Assembly (NCBI GenBank): GCA_033439265.1
Contig: JAVTVX010000020.1
Location: 21,284,001 to 21,348,000, forward strand
Direction: 5' to 3'
DNA: 64,000 bases
DNA from: Dillenia suffruticosa
Lineage: Eukaryota; Streptophyta; Magnoliopsida; Dilleniales; Dilleniaceae
The position numbers were made by a program, and so were the translations under genes. Below, piece after piece: positions 23,530 to 41,500 of this stretch. The notes beneath the pieces were generated by a model that worked only from the letters and a program-made list of their open reading frames with translations, was not told where the DNA came from and ran no database searches. How positions within the stretch are numbered: the first letter of the stretch is position 1; the number at the start of each line of letters is the position of its first letter.

Positions 23530-25134
23530 TCAACACAACCTATGCTGTGGACTCATCGTATCTTCCTTCTCTGCGTACTTAGTCGCTCTTTGCCATGCAA
23601 CTAGGCCTTGCCATGTTATGTGCGGGGTCTGTTCGTGCCAAAAACACTATGAACATTATGCTCACTGATGTCCTAGATGCTACCGCTGGGGAGATCTTCT
23701 ACTGCTTGTTCGGTTTTGCTTTTGCTTTTGGAGGCCCATCCAATGGGTTCATTGGCAAACACAATTTTGGGTTGTCTGGTTTTCCATCACCATCATTTGA
23801 CTATGGCTACTTTTGGGTTGCAGGGATTACTAGTGGGTCCATTGCTGAGAGGACCCAATTTGTGACCTATTTGATATATTCTGCTCTTTTTGACGGTTTT
23901 TTTTTTGTTACATTAGGATTTGAACTCGGAATCAAGAATTTGTTTAGCCTGTGGTGTCTCATTGGTTTTGCTCTGGTGATGGTTGGGCTAGCCCGGCTCA
24001 AGCCAGTGGCCTCTTGTTTGGGTCTGGTGTGATTGATTTTGCTGGGTATGGTTGGCGGGGTAGCCGGCTTGTGGGGTGCATTGATCGAAGGCCCGAGGAT
24101 GGGGTGGTCCGATCACTCTGGCCGGGTTGTGTCAATGCATGGCCATAGTGCTACATTGGTTGTGTTGGGCTCATTTCTGCTGTGGCTTGGTTGGTATGGG
24201 TTTAACCCGGATTCCCTTCCTTTCCTTTTTTTTTTTCCAACCATTTTTTTTCCAACCCTGGTATCACTAATTGGTTCAAACGTGTGCAAGGATTCTAGAT
24301 GGCTTTCTCAATATAGTATTTTCTATTATCAAATTTTAAATTCAAAATTTAGTTAAAGAATGTAACACCTTATTCTATTAAGTCGACCGTCTGTTAGCAC
24401 CAAGGTTTCTTTCTAAATATCTTGAAGGCTTATGGTGATAGTGGCTCTTATTATGGGCAATGGAGTGCTGGGGCCGCACCGCAGTCACTACAGCCTAGCT
24501 GGATATGCCGTAGCTATAACCAAATTGTTTGGCAAAAGGTTCCTTCATGGCCATTTGAATGCAACCGATGTCTGCAATGGCCTACTGGGTGGGTTTGCGG
24601 CAATCACCTCAGGCGGTGCTGTAGTTGACCCATGGGCTGCGCTAATTTGTGGGGCAGCTGCTGCATGTGTGCTGACAGGGTTCCATAATCTAGCTGAGAA
24701 ATTTAGGTATGACGATCCTTTAGAAGCAGCCCAACTTCATGCAGGCTGTGGGGGTCCGGGAATCATCTTCACGGGCCCATTTTTGAACAAAAAATATGTC
24801 ATTGAAGTATAGCCGGGCCAGCCCGAAAGACTATATGGGCTTTTCATGGGCTTTTGGCTGCACATATTGTTCCAGATTGTTGTGATCGTTGAGCCTAACA
24901 GTAGGTCCATTGTTTTGGGTACTTAACTGATTGCGGCCTTTTAGGATATCACCGGAGGGTGAAGTCTCAGGCATGGACCTGACCAGTCATGGTGGAGCCG
25001 CTTATTCATATGATGAAGAAGAGAATAATAAGAATAGGAACGGAGAGGAGCTAGCTGCAACAAATGCTGGCGATCTATCTTCTCATGATATGGCCCACAA
25101 GACGTTTAATGAAGAGCAGAATGGTCCTAGTTGA

Positions 25135-25607
25135 GATGGACTTATTCTACATTTTGGTTGTACAAGGTGTGCTTTTAGTTTTTTGACAATTGCGGTTAGT
25201 AATGAGACATTTTCACGACTCCAGTGTCGAGCAAATACTAGAAATTGTCAAATTATAGTCCCTAGAGGATATTGATAAAATTGGAGCCATCCTAACACGT
25301 ACGCCCTGCACAGCACAAATGGAGAATTTGTCGATTCATAAGAAACTCATAGAATACTTGTCCAATGGTTGCTTGATAACTGAGCCATGTATATGTCACG
25401 TCCACAAATTTTACGACTGCCGGAAAAGGAATAAGTCTTCTTAGAATGGGAAAGTAGGATCAAGAGTTCTACGCACACCATTTTTTTAGTTTGTTTACAA
25501 CAGCCATGAACATAAAAATTTATTCTTCTATTCTTTCCATATCACAAGCAAAAACCAGTAAAGAAGCCTCCTGTGCATGTCGAGAATTTTGTTCTGGTAA
25601 AGAACCC
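25135..25607. other. Intergenic, between AMT pseudogene and GSNOR 3' end
   Basis: No gene seen. The part adjoining 25607 is expected to be the 3' UTR of the class III ADH gene on the minus strand. Confidence 0.5.
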
Positions 25608-30853
<5,246 letters not shown>

Positions 30854-31048
30854 AGATAATGAGAGGCTGTTCAGTTCACTTTCTTCACTCTCTTATCCGC
30901 CTGAGGGGGGTGATGGGTATGAGAAGCAGATACAGGGAGACAGAAAGACCCCTCAACTAATAATCAGAGGGGGTGAGGTGGATTTTTAAAGCTCAACGTG
31001 ACACATTGACACCTGGGTCCAACTCCGACATGCCCTGCTGTCGCAGCC

Positions 31049-31054
31049 CACGTG
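31049..31054. promoter_or_regulatory. G-box (CACGTG) upstream of GSNOR
   Basis: Palindromic CACGTG about 195 bp upstream of the GSNOR ATG, in a locally GC-richer promoter patch. G-boxes bind plant bZIP/bHLH factors. Function here is inferred from position only. Confidence 0.45.
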
Positions 31055-33563
31055 AGTAGAACGCGCCAAGACTTAACTATTATTGTTATTTACTTACTAT
31101 TAATATTCAAAATTATATTCTATTTAATTTAATTTAAATATTTTTAAAATCTTAATAAAATGTAATTCTCCGACATAATCTTATTTTGCTAAAAAAAAAA
31201 ATCAAATACCAATTATACTAATGATACCTATTTTAATATACCGAATCAAATAAATGAATTAAGTTGATTTTTTAAAAACTTAAATATACATTTAATAAAT
31301 ATATATTTATATATTATTTTATATTAAAAATTGATAAATGCAAAACAACCGACGTATATTTGTTTATTCATTAATTCACATATTCATTTGTATTAATTTT
31401 GATAACGGGTTTAAATTCTAATTTTGTATCAAGATTACACAAAGCAAACTCGAGTTTAGAGTTAATTATTTAAATGTGAGTTCAAATTTGAAAAGCAAAC
31501 TTGAGCTTGAATTTGAAGTTTAATGATTGAGCTCAAATTTAGAGTTTTATGATTGAATTCTGATTTTAAAATTGTTAGAAAATATTATATATTATAAGAA
31601 TATTTGATTTTATTAAAATATATTATATATTAAAATTAAATTTATTGATTTAATTTAAGAATATTTGACTTTATTTATTTCTATATTTATAATATATAAG
31701 TGATTTTCTATATAAACCCAATATATTATAATATCTGATTGATACGATGAATCATTAAATTTTCATATTTTTTTTTATTCTTAATAAGATATCAAAATTA
31801 TATTCAAATTTCTTTTAATATATATTTCAAATAATTGTCTTGAGTTAGAGGTTTTAAATAGGTATTTGGATTTAGTTCGATTTCAGCACTGGGCGTGATG
31901 CAAGAGACAGAACAGAGTGATCTTTTCTTCTATACGGAAGCCGAAAGATATGAAGGGTTACATATTTTGGGTTTTAATGGGGGAGTTTTGTAAGGTTTAG
32001 TTATGGTGACGGCCTCATGACATGATCATAGGATTAGTCTAATCAGGGCCCTTGAATTGCAAAGACAAATAACCTCATGATCGCCATTTGAATAATAAAA
32101 AATAAACCTGCAAAGCAGAGACCAGCACATTGGTTCAAAATATGGTATGTTCCTTAAAGAATCATCAGCCTCCCACTTTAGTAACTCTATGATCATCACC
32201 CTCCTAGATAGGTTTCTTTGACATTGCTTGTGCCTTTTGCCTTTGGCACTTGAGAGAGAGCGTGAGAGAGCAACGTTTCTTATAAGAATATCCGAGTAAT
32301 AAAAAATTTTTAGTGAAATCTCTTTTTAAAGATTCAGTATTTAAATTTTTATGAATACATATATTTTTATAATTTTCGTAATCATTGTATAAACAAAAGA
32401 AAAAAAAGAGGAGAAAGCTCGACATCACGTTATATCCCAAGTTACAAAACAAGAAGACACCATGATTTGGAGTAATAATAGAACCCTTCCATAATGTTTT
32501 TTAACTTTGCAAGAGAAATGGCATCTTGATCATGCTTTGCTTTGCTAACAATCACCATGTTCATTGCAAACTTACTAAATTTGTCACTGGCAGAGAAGGA
32601 TGGTAATCATTTTAACTAGAAACCAAAAATTTTGGCCATAAGTCAAATTAAATACGAAAATGCCATTATATTGATTAAAAAATAAATTATTTAATAAAAT
32701 ATTTAATAATTTTAGCTCATAATAAATATTTATTTCATTTTTAGTTTTTAATTCTGAATCTAAAAACAAAATCATAATCGTTTCAAATCGAAATTAAAAG
32801 AACGGCTCCGATTCTTTTAAATTTGGAACATGAATCAACGGTTCTAAAGTGTTCCATTCAATAGTCACAAATTCTATAGATATTATTAACTTAAAAAACA
32901 TACATTTCTACTTAATTAGAAAATGTATAGTCCTTATTTTGGGGGAGGGATTTACATTTTATTTTATTTTTGGGCCACCCCCTCCCCCCCCCCCAAAAAA
33001 AATACAAGACATAAGCATAGGCCTCATGGAGGTAGCCTAGATTTTTTCGCCTTATCTCTCTTGTTTTATTATTATTATTTTTTTAAAATTACATGTTTAG
33101 TGTTCAAACTATTGTAAGTATTTCAATAAGTCCTTCAACTTCATTTTGTACCGCCTAAATTCTTGAACTTTAATTATGGTGACAAATAAGTTAAAATTAG
33201 GGTTTTAAATAGAATTTATTCATACGACGCAAATATAATATATCGATGAGATTTACTTGAAAAATGTGGTAACTATCGTATCGTATCAGAAACTCGAAAG
33301 TAAATGGATTAGAGTAAGAAAGTGAGGATTATAGTTGGGAGGAAAAGAACCACAAATGTTTCCCATGTGGAAAATCTAATGGATTACAACGTAAAATCGA
33401 AAAATACAACCTCATATCATATATATTTTCTCTAATGGAAAATAATATATATGATATAATAAAATTTTCTATTATATAATATAGTTTTTTTTTTTTTAAT
33501 TTTTCTCTTAAAAGATGTGATTGAAAGATGCATGCACAATTAATGAGAAAAGGGCAATCAGGG

Positions 33564-33588
33564 CCAATCCCACGCCATTCTATATATA
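33564..33588 (+). promoter_or_regulatory. CCAAT and TATA motifs of the cupin gene
   Basis: CCAAT at 33564-33568 and TATATATA at 33581-33588, about 190 bp before the cupin ATG on its strand. The arrangement fits a core promoter. Confidence 0.45.
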
Positions 33589-33712
33589 CACCCAAAAAAC
33601 CAAACCAAGTCTTGTGCCTTGCACTGTCCGTTCTCATTTTACTTTCAGGAGAGAGATTCATCAAAACAAATAACAAAAATGTTTTTGACAGAAAAATATG
33701 AGATAAATTTCA

Positions 33713-33738
33713 GGGGAGAGAGAGAGAGAGAGAGAGAG
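33713..33738 (+). repeat. (GA)n tract in cupin 5' leader
   Basis: About 12 GA units, 35 bp before the ATG. It is the reverse complement of the (CT)n tract at 33866-33888 in the same gene's intron. Confidence 0.85.
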
Positions 33739-33771
33739 TCCTGAATAAAATACCTTCTATCTTTCTTTAAA

Positions 33772-34170
33772 ATGGCTGCTGATTCTAATCTAAGAATCAT
33801 AGTGGAAAGGAATCCTTCAGAATCGAAACTTTCAGAGCTTGGAATTAATTCATGGCCCAAGTAAGTCTCTCTCTCTCTCTCTCTCTCTATCTCTCAATAT
33901 TAATAGTAGGGAACATGACCCTTCTTTATATTTGGGTAATACATGTGAAGATGGGGATGCTCTCCGGGGAAATATCAACTCAGATTTGACGCAGAAGAGA
34001 CATGCTATGTGGTGAAAGGCAAGGTGAAAGTATATCCGAAAGGGTCATCGGAGTCAGAGTATGTTGAATTTGGTGCAGGAGACCTTGTAATCATCCCTAA
34101 AGGACTTGGTTGCACTTGGGATGTCTTGGTTGCTGTTGATAAGTTTTACAAATTTGATTCCTCTTCATAA
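33772..34170 (+). CDS. Small single-domain cupin (RmlC-like, DUF861 type)
   Basis: Exons 33772-33860 and 33951-34170 (intron GTAAGT..GTGAAG|A) join in phase to 309 nt, 102 aa. The start opens MAADSNLRIIVERNPSESKL. The rest is the short plant cupin pattern: SWPKWGCSPGKYQLRFDAEE, TCYVVKGKVKVYPKG, then EFGAGDLVIIPKGLGCTWDV. That is one beta-barrel of about 90 residues. Plants carry several such one-domain cupins (Cupin_3), related to ureidoglycine aminohydrolase, but their substrate is largely unknown. The metal-binding His positions of classical cupins are not obvious here, so I assign no enzymatic role. No signal peptide is visible, so it may be cytosolic or plastidial. Confidence 0.88.
33866..33888 (+). 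repeat. (CT)n tract at the cupin intron donor
   Basis: CT units begin within the donor context (GTAAGTCTCTCT..), 6 nt past the exon end. Confidence 0.88.
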
Positions 34171-35509
34171 TTATCACTATCCCCTTACCCAGACATTTTT
34201 CTTTTTTTTTTTTTTAAGTTTGGACATTTGTGATCTCCTTCTTCTTAGTCAAAGAAAGGTAGAGATGCATTAATCAGTCTCATAATGAATGTCACGTTCA
34301 AACCCAGTCAGCAGTGTTCTTTTTTTCCTTTAATGTTTATTATACATGGTTTCATTTAATGTGCCTGTTTTGACTGATCAATTTTGATGAGATTCATCTA
34401 TTATACTATTGCCTTGCCTCGTAGGGAATTATCAAGGCACACATATATTATGGTAATAAAAAAAAAAAAAATCTTTACAACAGTAAATGGAACAGCTTTT
34501 CTAAGACTGATCTTTGTGGTTCCTTTGTGATGTCCCAATTAGGAGGAAAATAGTGACCTCACATTTTGAATTGAGGGAGAGAGGAATATTTCATGTCCAT
34601 CCCCCCAGGTTCTAGGGTTTCTGTTCTTAGTAAAGTGGGGAGGTGTACCAGTTGATTTTATCTGGGTCTTTTGTGGGACAGGGATGCCATCCCTCTCTTT
34701 TCAGATTGATGTGTTCGATTGTGGTGAACTTCGTTTGACCTAAATTATGCCTGTCTCACGGCCCCTTCAAGATTTTTTTACCCATCAACAGATGCCATAA
34801 ATGTGCTTTCTCTCTCTCAAATCTTGACCAGGATAATTCTTGATTGCTTTTGGCAGTTGTGGACTTGGTACCATTAACCGACGTATCCAAGATTTTAAGG
34901 TCATATTAGTGCCAGAATCAATATCTACAGTGGCATATCATACCATTGTTCTGCAAATGTTGTATGACCATTCACGTAGTGCCATATAAAGACCAACAAT
35001 TTTGTATTTTTTTTTCAACCACAAAATTTGAGCATATGCTGTGTCCAAATATACACCATCCTTCTGTGTCAACACCATTTTGCTCTATAGAGACCATCTT
35101 TTGTACCTGACTTTTTTTTTTATGCCATCAGCACACCATCTTTTGTACCAAGTTCTGCTGCCATTTAGAGACCCAAGATTTGGATAACTTTTCACCAAGT
35201 TGCAAGAGAGTGTGATGATTTTGTCGGACATAGCACATTATAGGAACATTCAGGTCAGCTCACAAGCTACAAGTGTCTAAAAATCAAACAACATGGTTAA
35301 ACCACTTCTACAAAAATATATCTAGGCAAAAGTCACCAAAGCTATCTTACGAGGAAGAAAAATTAGTGACAAACTAAGAAAGCCATACAAAACTTCATGG
35401 AATGGGGTGATTGATGTAACTCGATGCTGTTTACAAATGCATTAAAAAATAGGAGAAAATTGAAAATGACAATATACAGAGGTTGGTGCAACCCATTTGA
35501 TAGCAATAT
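34171..35509. other. Convergent intergenic region (cupin and WD40 3' ends)
   Basis: It contains the two 3' UTRs. Between about 34860 and 35155 short inverted pieces (ACTTGGTAC / GTACCAAGT) and a repeated CACCATCTTTTGTACC motif hint at a decayed MITE, but no clean ends were found. Confidence 0.45.
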
Positions 35510-38500
35510 TCAAATCAGCTTCTCTCTTTGTACCTTCTTTGACCGGCTAGGTCCCCATATTCGGATAGTGTGGTCATCACTTGCTGATGCTAACATTTGA
35601 TGCCTTGTGGGATTCCAGCTCACACTGTTCACGGTCATTGAATGGCCGGACAATACCTCAATTGGCTTAGAGCTTCGTCGATTCCATATGTAGACCTTCA
35701 AGGGTGCACCAAAAAAGTTAAATAGTGTTTGCCGAATGCATTGCTCACCCAAAAGAATCAAGAAGATATTGATCAATACCGATTCGTACAAAAAAACATG
35801 AATTTGAGTCTATATGACCATGGTGTCCCACTAAAAAGGCACTTGACACAGCACAACGCTAATAATTTATAATAGTGTAAAATTTTATAACTTGTGATGT
35901 CACTGTTTCTGTGCAATATGGTGTTTGTTGTCATGTCCATACTCCTCAGATTTAAAATTTCACAAATGGTCAGCTAGCTTATGGTAAACTGCAAGCCCAT
36001 ATTTCCGGAAAGATCATAGAATTGAACAAGAGTGTGGCTTTACATGCTAAAGATGAAAAAAGCACACCAGAAGCTGAATGGAAAAGGAATCGAACCTGCG
36101 AATCTTCACTGCCACTGGCAATGAATGTGCAATTTAACCCACCAAAGCACGACCTTATCACATATTTGTGCTGTTTGTGACCTAAATATTTCAGAGGTTT
36201 TTCCCATTTCCCAGCAACATCCCACATATGAATCTCTTGGCTGTTGAGGTTGACTATCAGGAAGTCACTGTCTATCGAAACTGATAGGGATGTGATTGGG
36301 TGCTCTTCTGAGATGACCCGCTCAGCATTTGTGTTGACATTTAATATTCGGATTTCTTTATCAGAAAATATGCTGATAAGGTACTCACCATCTGGTGTCA
36401 CTGCAAGATCTAAAACCTTGGGCATTCTCATCCCTTTCCACTTTTTTATCTCGTTTCCTTCACAGTCCCACATATAGATGCCTTTTTCAGGGTTAGAGCT
36501 GCCACAGACAAGTCGTTTTGAATCGGGAAACCAAGCACATGAACTCACAGTGAATCCTTGATCCCCAAAAGTTCGCAGGCATGTACCTGCTTCCACATCC
36601 CATAGCTTTGCAACTTCTACATTCCCACAAGTGAGCAGCATTGTGTCATCTGGACTCCATGCTACAAAGGAGACTGGGTTCTGGTGGCTTCGAAGAGTGT
36701 GTTTCAATGTTGATCTATCATCTTCAAGAACCTAGCAGCAATAGTTTTGACTGAAATCAGGAGGAGGAGCAAATTCCAATGTTTTTGCAACTAAAAAATG
36801 GTATCAACTGCAAGATTGAACACCAGCTCTAAAATTCATCCAACTCATTTGATACATGTACTTCAAACAAATAAAATGACACTAAAACAGATCATATCAT
36901 GAAAGAAACAAAGCGCATCACAAGTCAAAATATGAAATTTCAAATAAATCAATTTCAGGCCAGACAAAGCTCAGTTACATTGGGAGTTCAGAATCTCAGT
37001 TTTCTAACCAACTGAAATATTCGTGATCTGTGTGAAAATACGCTTGCCTTCTTTGTACACACCAACCTTACTTAGGCTCATAGGTATAATGGAGAAGCTT
37101 AATCATTTTGATCTCGCAGTGCATCAAAGAAAGTTCTAGTTTTCTCAACAGGCTAAGCCACACTGAACTGGAAAGAGTTTAAACCAGTTAGACATGTCAG
37201 CACTTGTAAAAAATGATAGAATTTTGACTCACATGATAATTTAGGTTATAGAAATACATGAGAAAGAAGTGAAATGTGAATTAGAAGCAATTATCCCAAT
37301 TTTAGGAGTCATGGAGAGAGTACCTCCACCAGTCTCAAAAGTCTTTGCAGCGACCATCATAATGCTGCAATCATCACCACAAATTCCTCTCAATAGTTGA
37401 GAAAATCCCAAAAAAAAAAAAAAAAAATTATTGTGCATGCGCAGTGTACTTAGTTGCAGATCTTGTAACTGCAGGTGATGGTTAGCATAGTAACCACATT
37501 TCTAATGGAAATTTAGTTGGAGAGTATCATGAATAAACAAATGAAGAATGAGCAGTGTAGCATGCAGCCGTCAAAACTTGTCCAGCACTTGCCAGGTACA
37601 TGTTAAATGCACCACGTGGTGTGTCCAAGTTATTTAAATATAAGAACCTTCAAGCAGTAGCATAATGGGATGCTAATATTGTTTTAGACACTGCATGTGT
37701 CTTTTTCAAAATCAAATCATACTTAAATGTAAATTACACAAGCTGCTTAATTGATTAACTTATGATATTTATAGACAAAATTATTTTTATCACATGAATT
37801 TGATAATCAAGTAGTATCAATTTATATGGGAAAGTTTGTTGTATCCCCATCCTCATGTCCATACTTCATAGATAGAACAAAAATATTGACATCACTTGTT
37901 CGACTCAACATTTTCTCCTTGTTTTTTTTTTTTTAAAAATTTTTTTAAGCCCTGGAGAGGGTGGGGGCAGAATTTCTTTTCTATATTGGATATATTAGAG
38001 CATGTCATAAATAGTCATACAGATATAAGGCACCAAATGTGCCATCAAAATGTGACCTTGGAGCATTTCATCCTCAAAAATTCTGCCTGTTTCATTTCAA
38101 GTATACCAACACTCAAATATACACCAACTCCTGAAAATCGTTCAGTTCACCTTCCTAAATAAAATCTTAACTGACCACTAATTAAGTCTCAGTGTCCATG
38201 TATGGAAGAATAAAGAAAGAAACAGCATCATTAAAATTACTAAACAAATAAAATACAAAAGAGAAAAGACTAAATAGGTAAGGCATAATTGTCAAATTTG
38301 GAATCAACCACAACAAGCAGCAATAGAACAAGCCAATTACAAGTCACTAAATACCATAAACTCATCAAAACCGGCTACCTCATGCCAGATCTTGTATCAA
38401 CTCGCTACTATTCTGTACTGATGCTTTAGAATCAAAATGCTATTCTAATCCATAACAAATCTACATAAATTCAGCAGTCAGGCATCAACAGTGGGAATGA

Positions 38501-41500
38501 CATTGTACAGTTATGACAGTTAGGACCACTCTGTCATAATTCTCCTTAAGCTCTGTGAAAATTCCAGCTATTTACCATCTACATAAGTCCAACGAGCCTT
38601 CTTATTTATCTAGATAAACCACAGAAAACCTTGCCTAAGCCACACATTGTAAAACACAACTTCAGAAAGTCATACAAGATCAAGATTCACCAATTTGATG
38701 ATTTTATTGACTGCACAAGTGACAGCCTTACGGAAATAAAATAGTATAAGATAATCACCCCGGTTCCCAAAACCACCTAAACTACCACTTCCACAAATCT
38801 TCCTTACGTGGCAATTTCTTACACCATCTATCCGTAAATCTTGATTCGCATACTTGTAGTTTCCTCCATATGAAAAACAACACCACCCCCAATTTTTTTT
38901 TTTTTTAAAAAATCCACACATAATTCAATTGTCGAAATTCTAATCTCTTAAGCTCACCAAAAATCTACACAGCAAAAATGTTTTGAGAACAACATTTACT
39001 CACTAGTCTCAGATCTTTTCACTTCTTGTATACAATTTTCTCCTGGTCAGACCTCATTTCTTGCTTGTAAGCATCTTGCATGTAGACATATTGTAGGCAC
39101 ATTGACACAAAGGATTTCATGACTTTCCTGAAGTAGATAGTCAGATAACTGAAAGTGGGTCAGATTAAAATGAATCTTTGACATAAAGCATGGGATAGGA
39201 GCAAAAAAATAAAAAAATAAAAAAAAAAATAAAAAGATAAGGCCGTATTAGTGATTTCCATAAAGTATGATGTTACAATAGGAAATGCCAATAAATCAGT
39301 ATTATTTTCTAATTATGTAACAAAATAATTCATAATCAACCAAGAGTTACATTGTACACATATCAAATTTAATATAAAAAATATCCTATATAATTTAGCC
39401 AAACTAATAAATGGATTTTTCTGCTATTCAAAGTCCTTTAGAAATATTCAGACTACGAGGCAGGGATATGGTATGTGATACGGACACAGCATTATGAGTA
39501 CATAATGATGCAATATAGCAACAACAACAAACTGAATCTTAAACCCAATAATTTGGGGTCAGTCATTTGAGAGACAAATTATGATTAAAAAGAAAAATAA
39601 ATAAATAAATACAAAAATAAAAATAAATATAGAAGAGAATTTAAAAAATAATAATAATAAAAAAGTAAATAAATAAATAAATATATATCTAAAATATATT
39701 AGTTTAATTTATGCGGATTCTTTTACGCCACTCATTTCTATCAAAGGTCATCTTCTCGTCTAAATCCTTAATTATCATATCTTTACTAATAATTTGCGTC
39801 CAAATTTTCAGCGGTTTACCTCTACGTTTTACTAAATCTCTCATATTTAAGTTCTCGGTTCTCCAGACTGGTGCATCCTTAGGTCTTCTTTGTACATGTC
39901 CAAATCATCTCAACCGATACTCTCGTATCTTATCCACAATTGAACTAACTCTCAACTTGTTAAGAATCTTTTCATTTCTAATTCTCTCTTCTACTTTTAC
40001 CATACATCCACCTAAATATCTTCATTTATGCTACAACCATTTTTTATTCTTGTTATTGTTTAAAAGCCAACATTCAGTACCATACAATAATGCAAGTCTA
40101 ACCGCAATTCTATAAAACTTTCCATTCAAATGCATTGATATCGTGCGATCGCAAAGAATTTCGGATATTTTTCTCCATTTCATCCGGCCTGCTTGAATCC
40201 TATGGTTCACATTTTCATCTATATTGCCATCATTTTGAATGATGGAACCTAGATACCTAAACCGTTCATTTTCTGGTACATCTTGTCCATCTAGCCTAAT
40301 CGTTTCTTTATCATTTCGATGATTGTTGCTAAACTCACGCTTCATATACTTAGTTTTCGATCTATTCAATTGAAACCCTCTGGATTCTAGTGTGATCCTC
40401 CATAACTCTAATTTAACATGAATACCTTCCCTAGTTTTATCAACTAGAACTATATCATCTACAAAAAGCATACACCATGGTATTTCATCTTGAATGTTTT
40501 TTATAATTTCGTCTATTACTATTGCAAAGAGGAGGGGACTTAATGCTGAACTTTGATGGAGTTCGATATTAATGGGAAAGCTATCGCTCAAGCCCCCACG
40601 AGTTCTTACATTAGTTACACCTCCCTCGTACATATCTTTAATGAGATTAATATATTTCGAAGCGATCGCTTTCTTTACCAACGCCCATCACAATACGTCT
40701 CTAGGAACACTATTATGTACTTTTTCTAGATCAATAAACACCATATGTAAGTCTCTCTTATGTGCTATATATGTTTCCATCAAATGCCTTAACAAGTGGA
40801 TTGTTTCCGCAGTGGATCTCCCAGGCATAAATCCAAATTGATTTTGAAAATATTTATCTCCAATCTCAATCTATATTCTATCACTCTCTCATAGTTTCAT
40901 GGTATGACTCATAAGTTTAATTTCTCTATAGTTTGAGCAATCTTGTATGTCTCTTTTATTCTTATATAGCGGTATGATTATATTCTTCCTCCATATTTGT
41001 GGCATTCTCTTGGTTTACCAAATTTTGTTGAAAATATCCGTTAACATCATTATACCAAATTTACCTAAATATTTCCACACTTCTATAGGGATGTTATTAG
41101 GTCCTATGGCTTTATTATTCTTCATTCTCTTTAAAACCTTATTCACTTCATGGCGACAAATTTTCTCTATTAATCTCTTCTACAGGTATTTCAATATCTC
41201 CTATATCTGTTGTACTCTTAATATTGAACAGATTATCAAAATAATCTCTCCAAAGCTTTCTTATGTCTTCATTTCTTATAAGTATATCATTAACTCCATT
41301 CTTAATGCACCTAACACCATTTAAATATTTTCTCTTTCTTTCCCTTATCTTGACTAGTCTGTTTTCTCCTTCTTTAGTCTCCAATTTCTTGTAAAATTTA
41401 TTATACACCTTGCTTTTTTATTCTTGTATCATTTTTTTCACTTCTTTTATTACACTTTTGTATTTTTCATACGTATCACTACTGCTATCATTCTTAAGAT

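Larger units (their letters stand above)
23250..25134 (+). pseudogene. AMT1-type ammonium transporter pseudogene
   Basis: Near full-length match to plant AMT1. The start MAPQNPTAVADYICGQFAAV is at 23250. Then come [114 protein letters not shown] and the tail ISPEGEVSGMDLTSHGGAAY. These blocks fall in all three frames. Damage includes a 192-bp SINE-like insertion at 23338-23529, loss of residues before AGITSGS, an in-frame TGA at 24030, about 200 bp of foreign sequence between FNPDS and the LKAYGDSG block (about 24214-24418), and further frame changes near 24810-24930. Working AMT1 proteins (about 500 aa, 11 membrane segments) import ammonium at the plasma membrane. This copy cannot. Plant AMT1 genes are usually intronless, so the inserts are more likely disruptions than introns. 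Confidence 0.93.
30854..33771. other. Divergent intergenic region between GSNOR and the cupin gene
   Basis: The GSNOR promoter and leader occupy about 30854-31070. The rest (31080-33500) is strongly AT-rich, with no gene I can support. A C-rich run (about 32983-32994) followed by A is low-complexity sequence. Confidence 0.6.

Noticed and set aside
34860-35155. Inverted ACTTGGTAC pieces suggesting a MITE
   Set aside because: Only about 9 bp pair and no duplication or matching second copy is visible.
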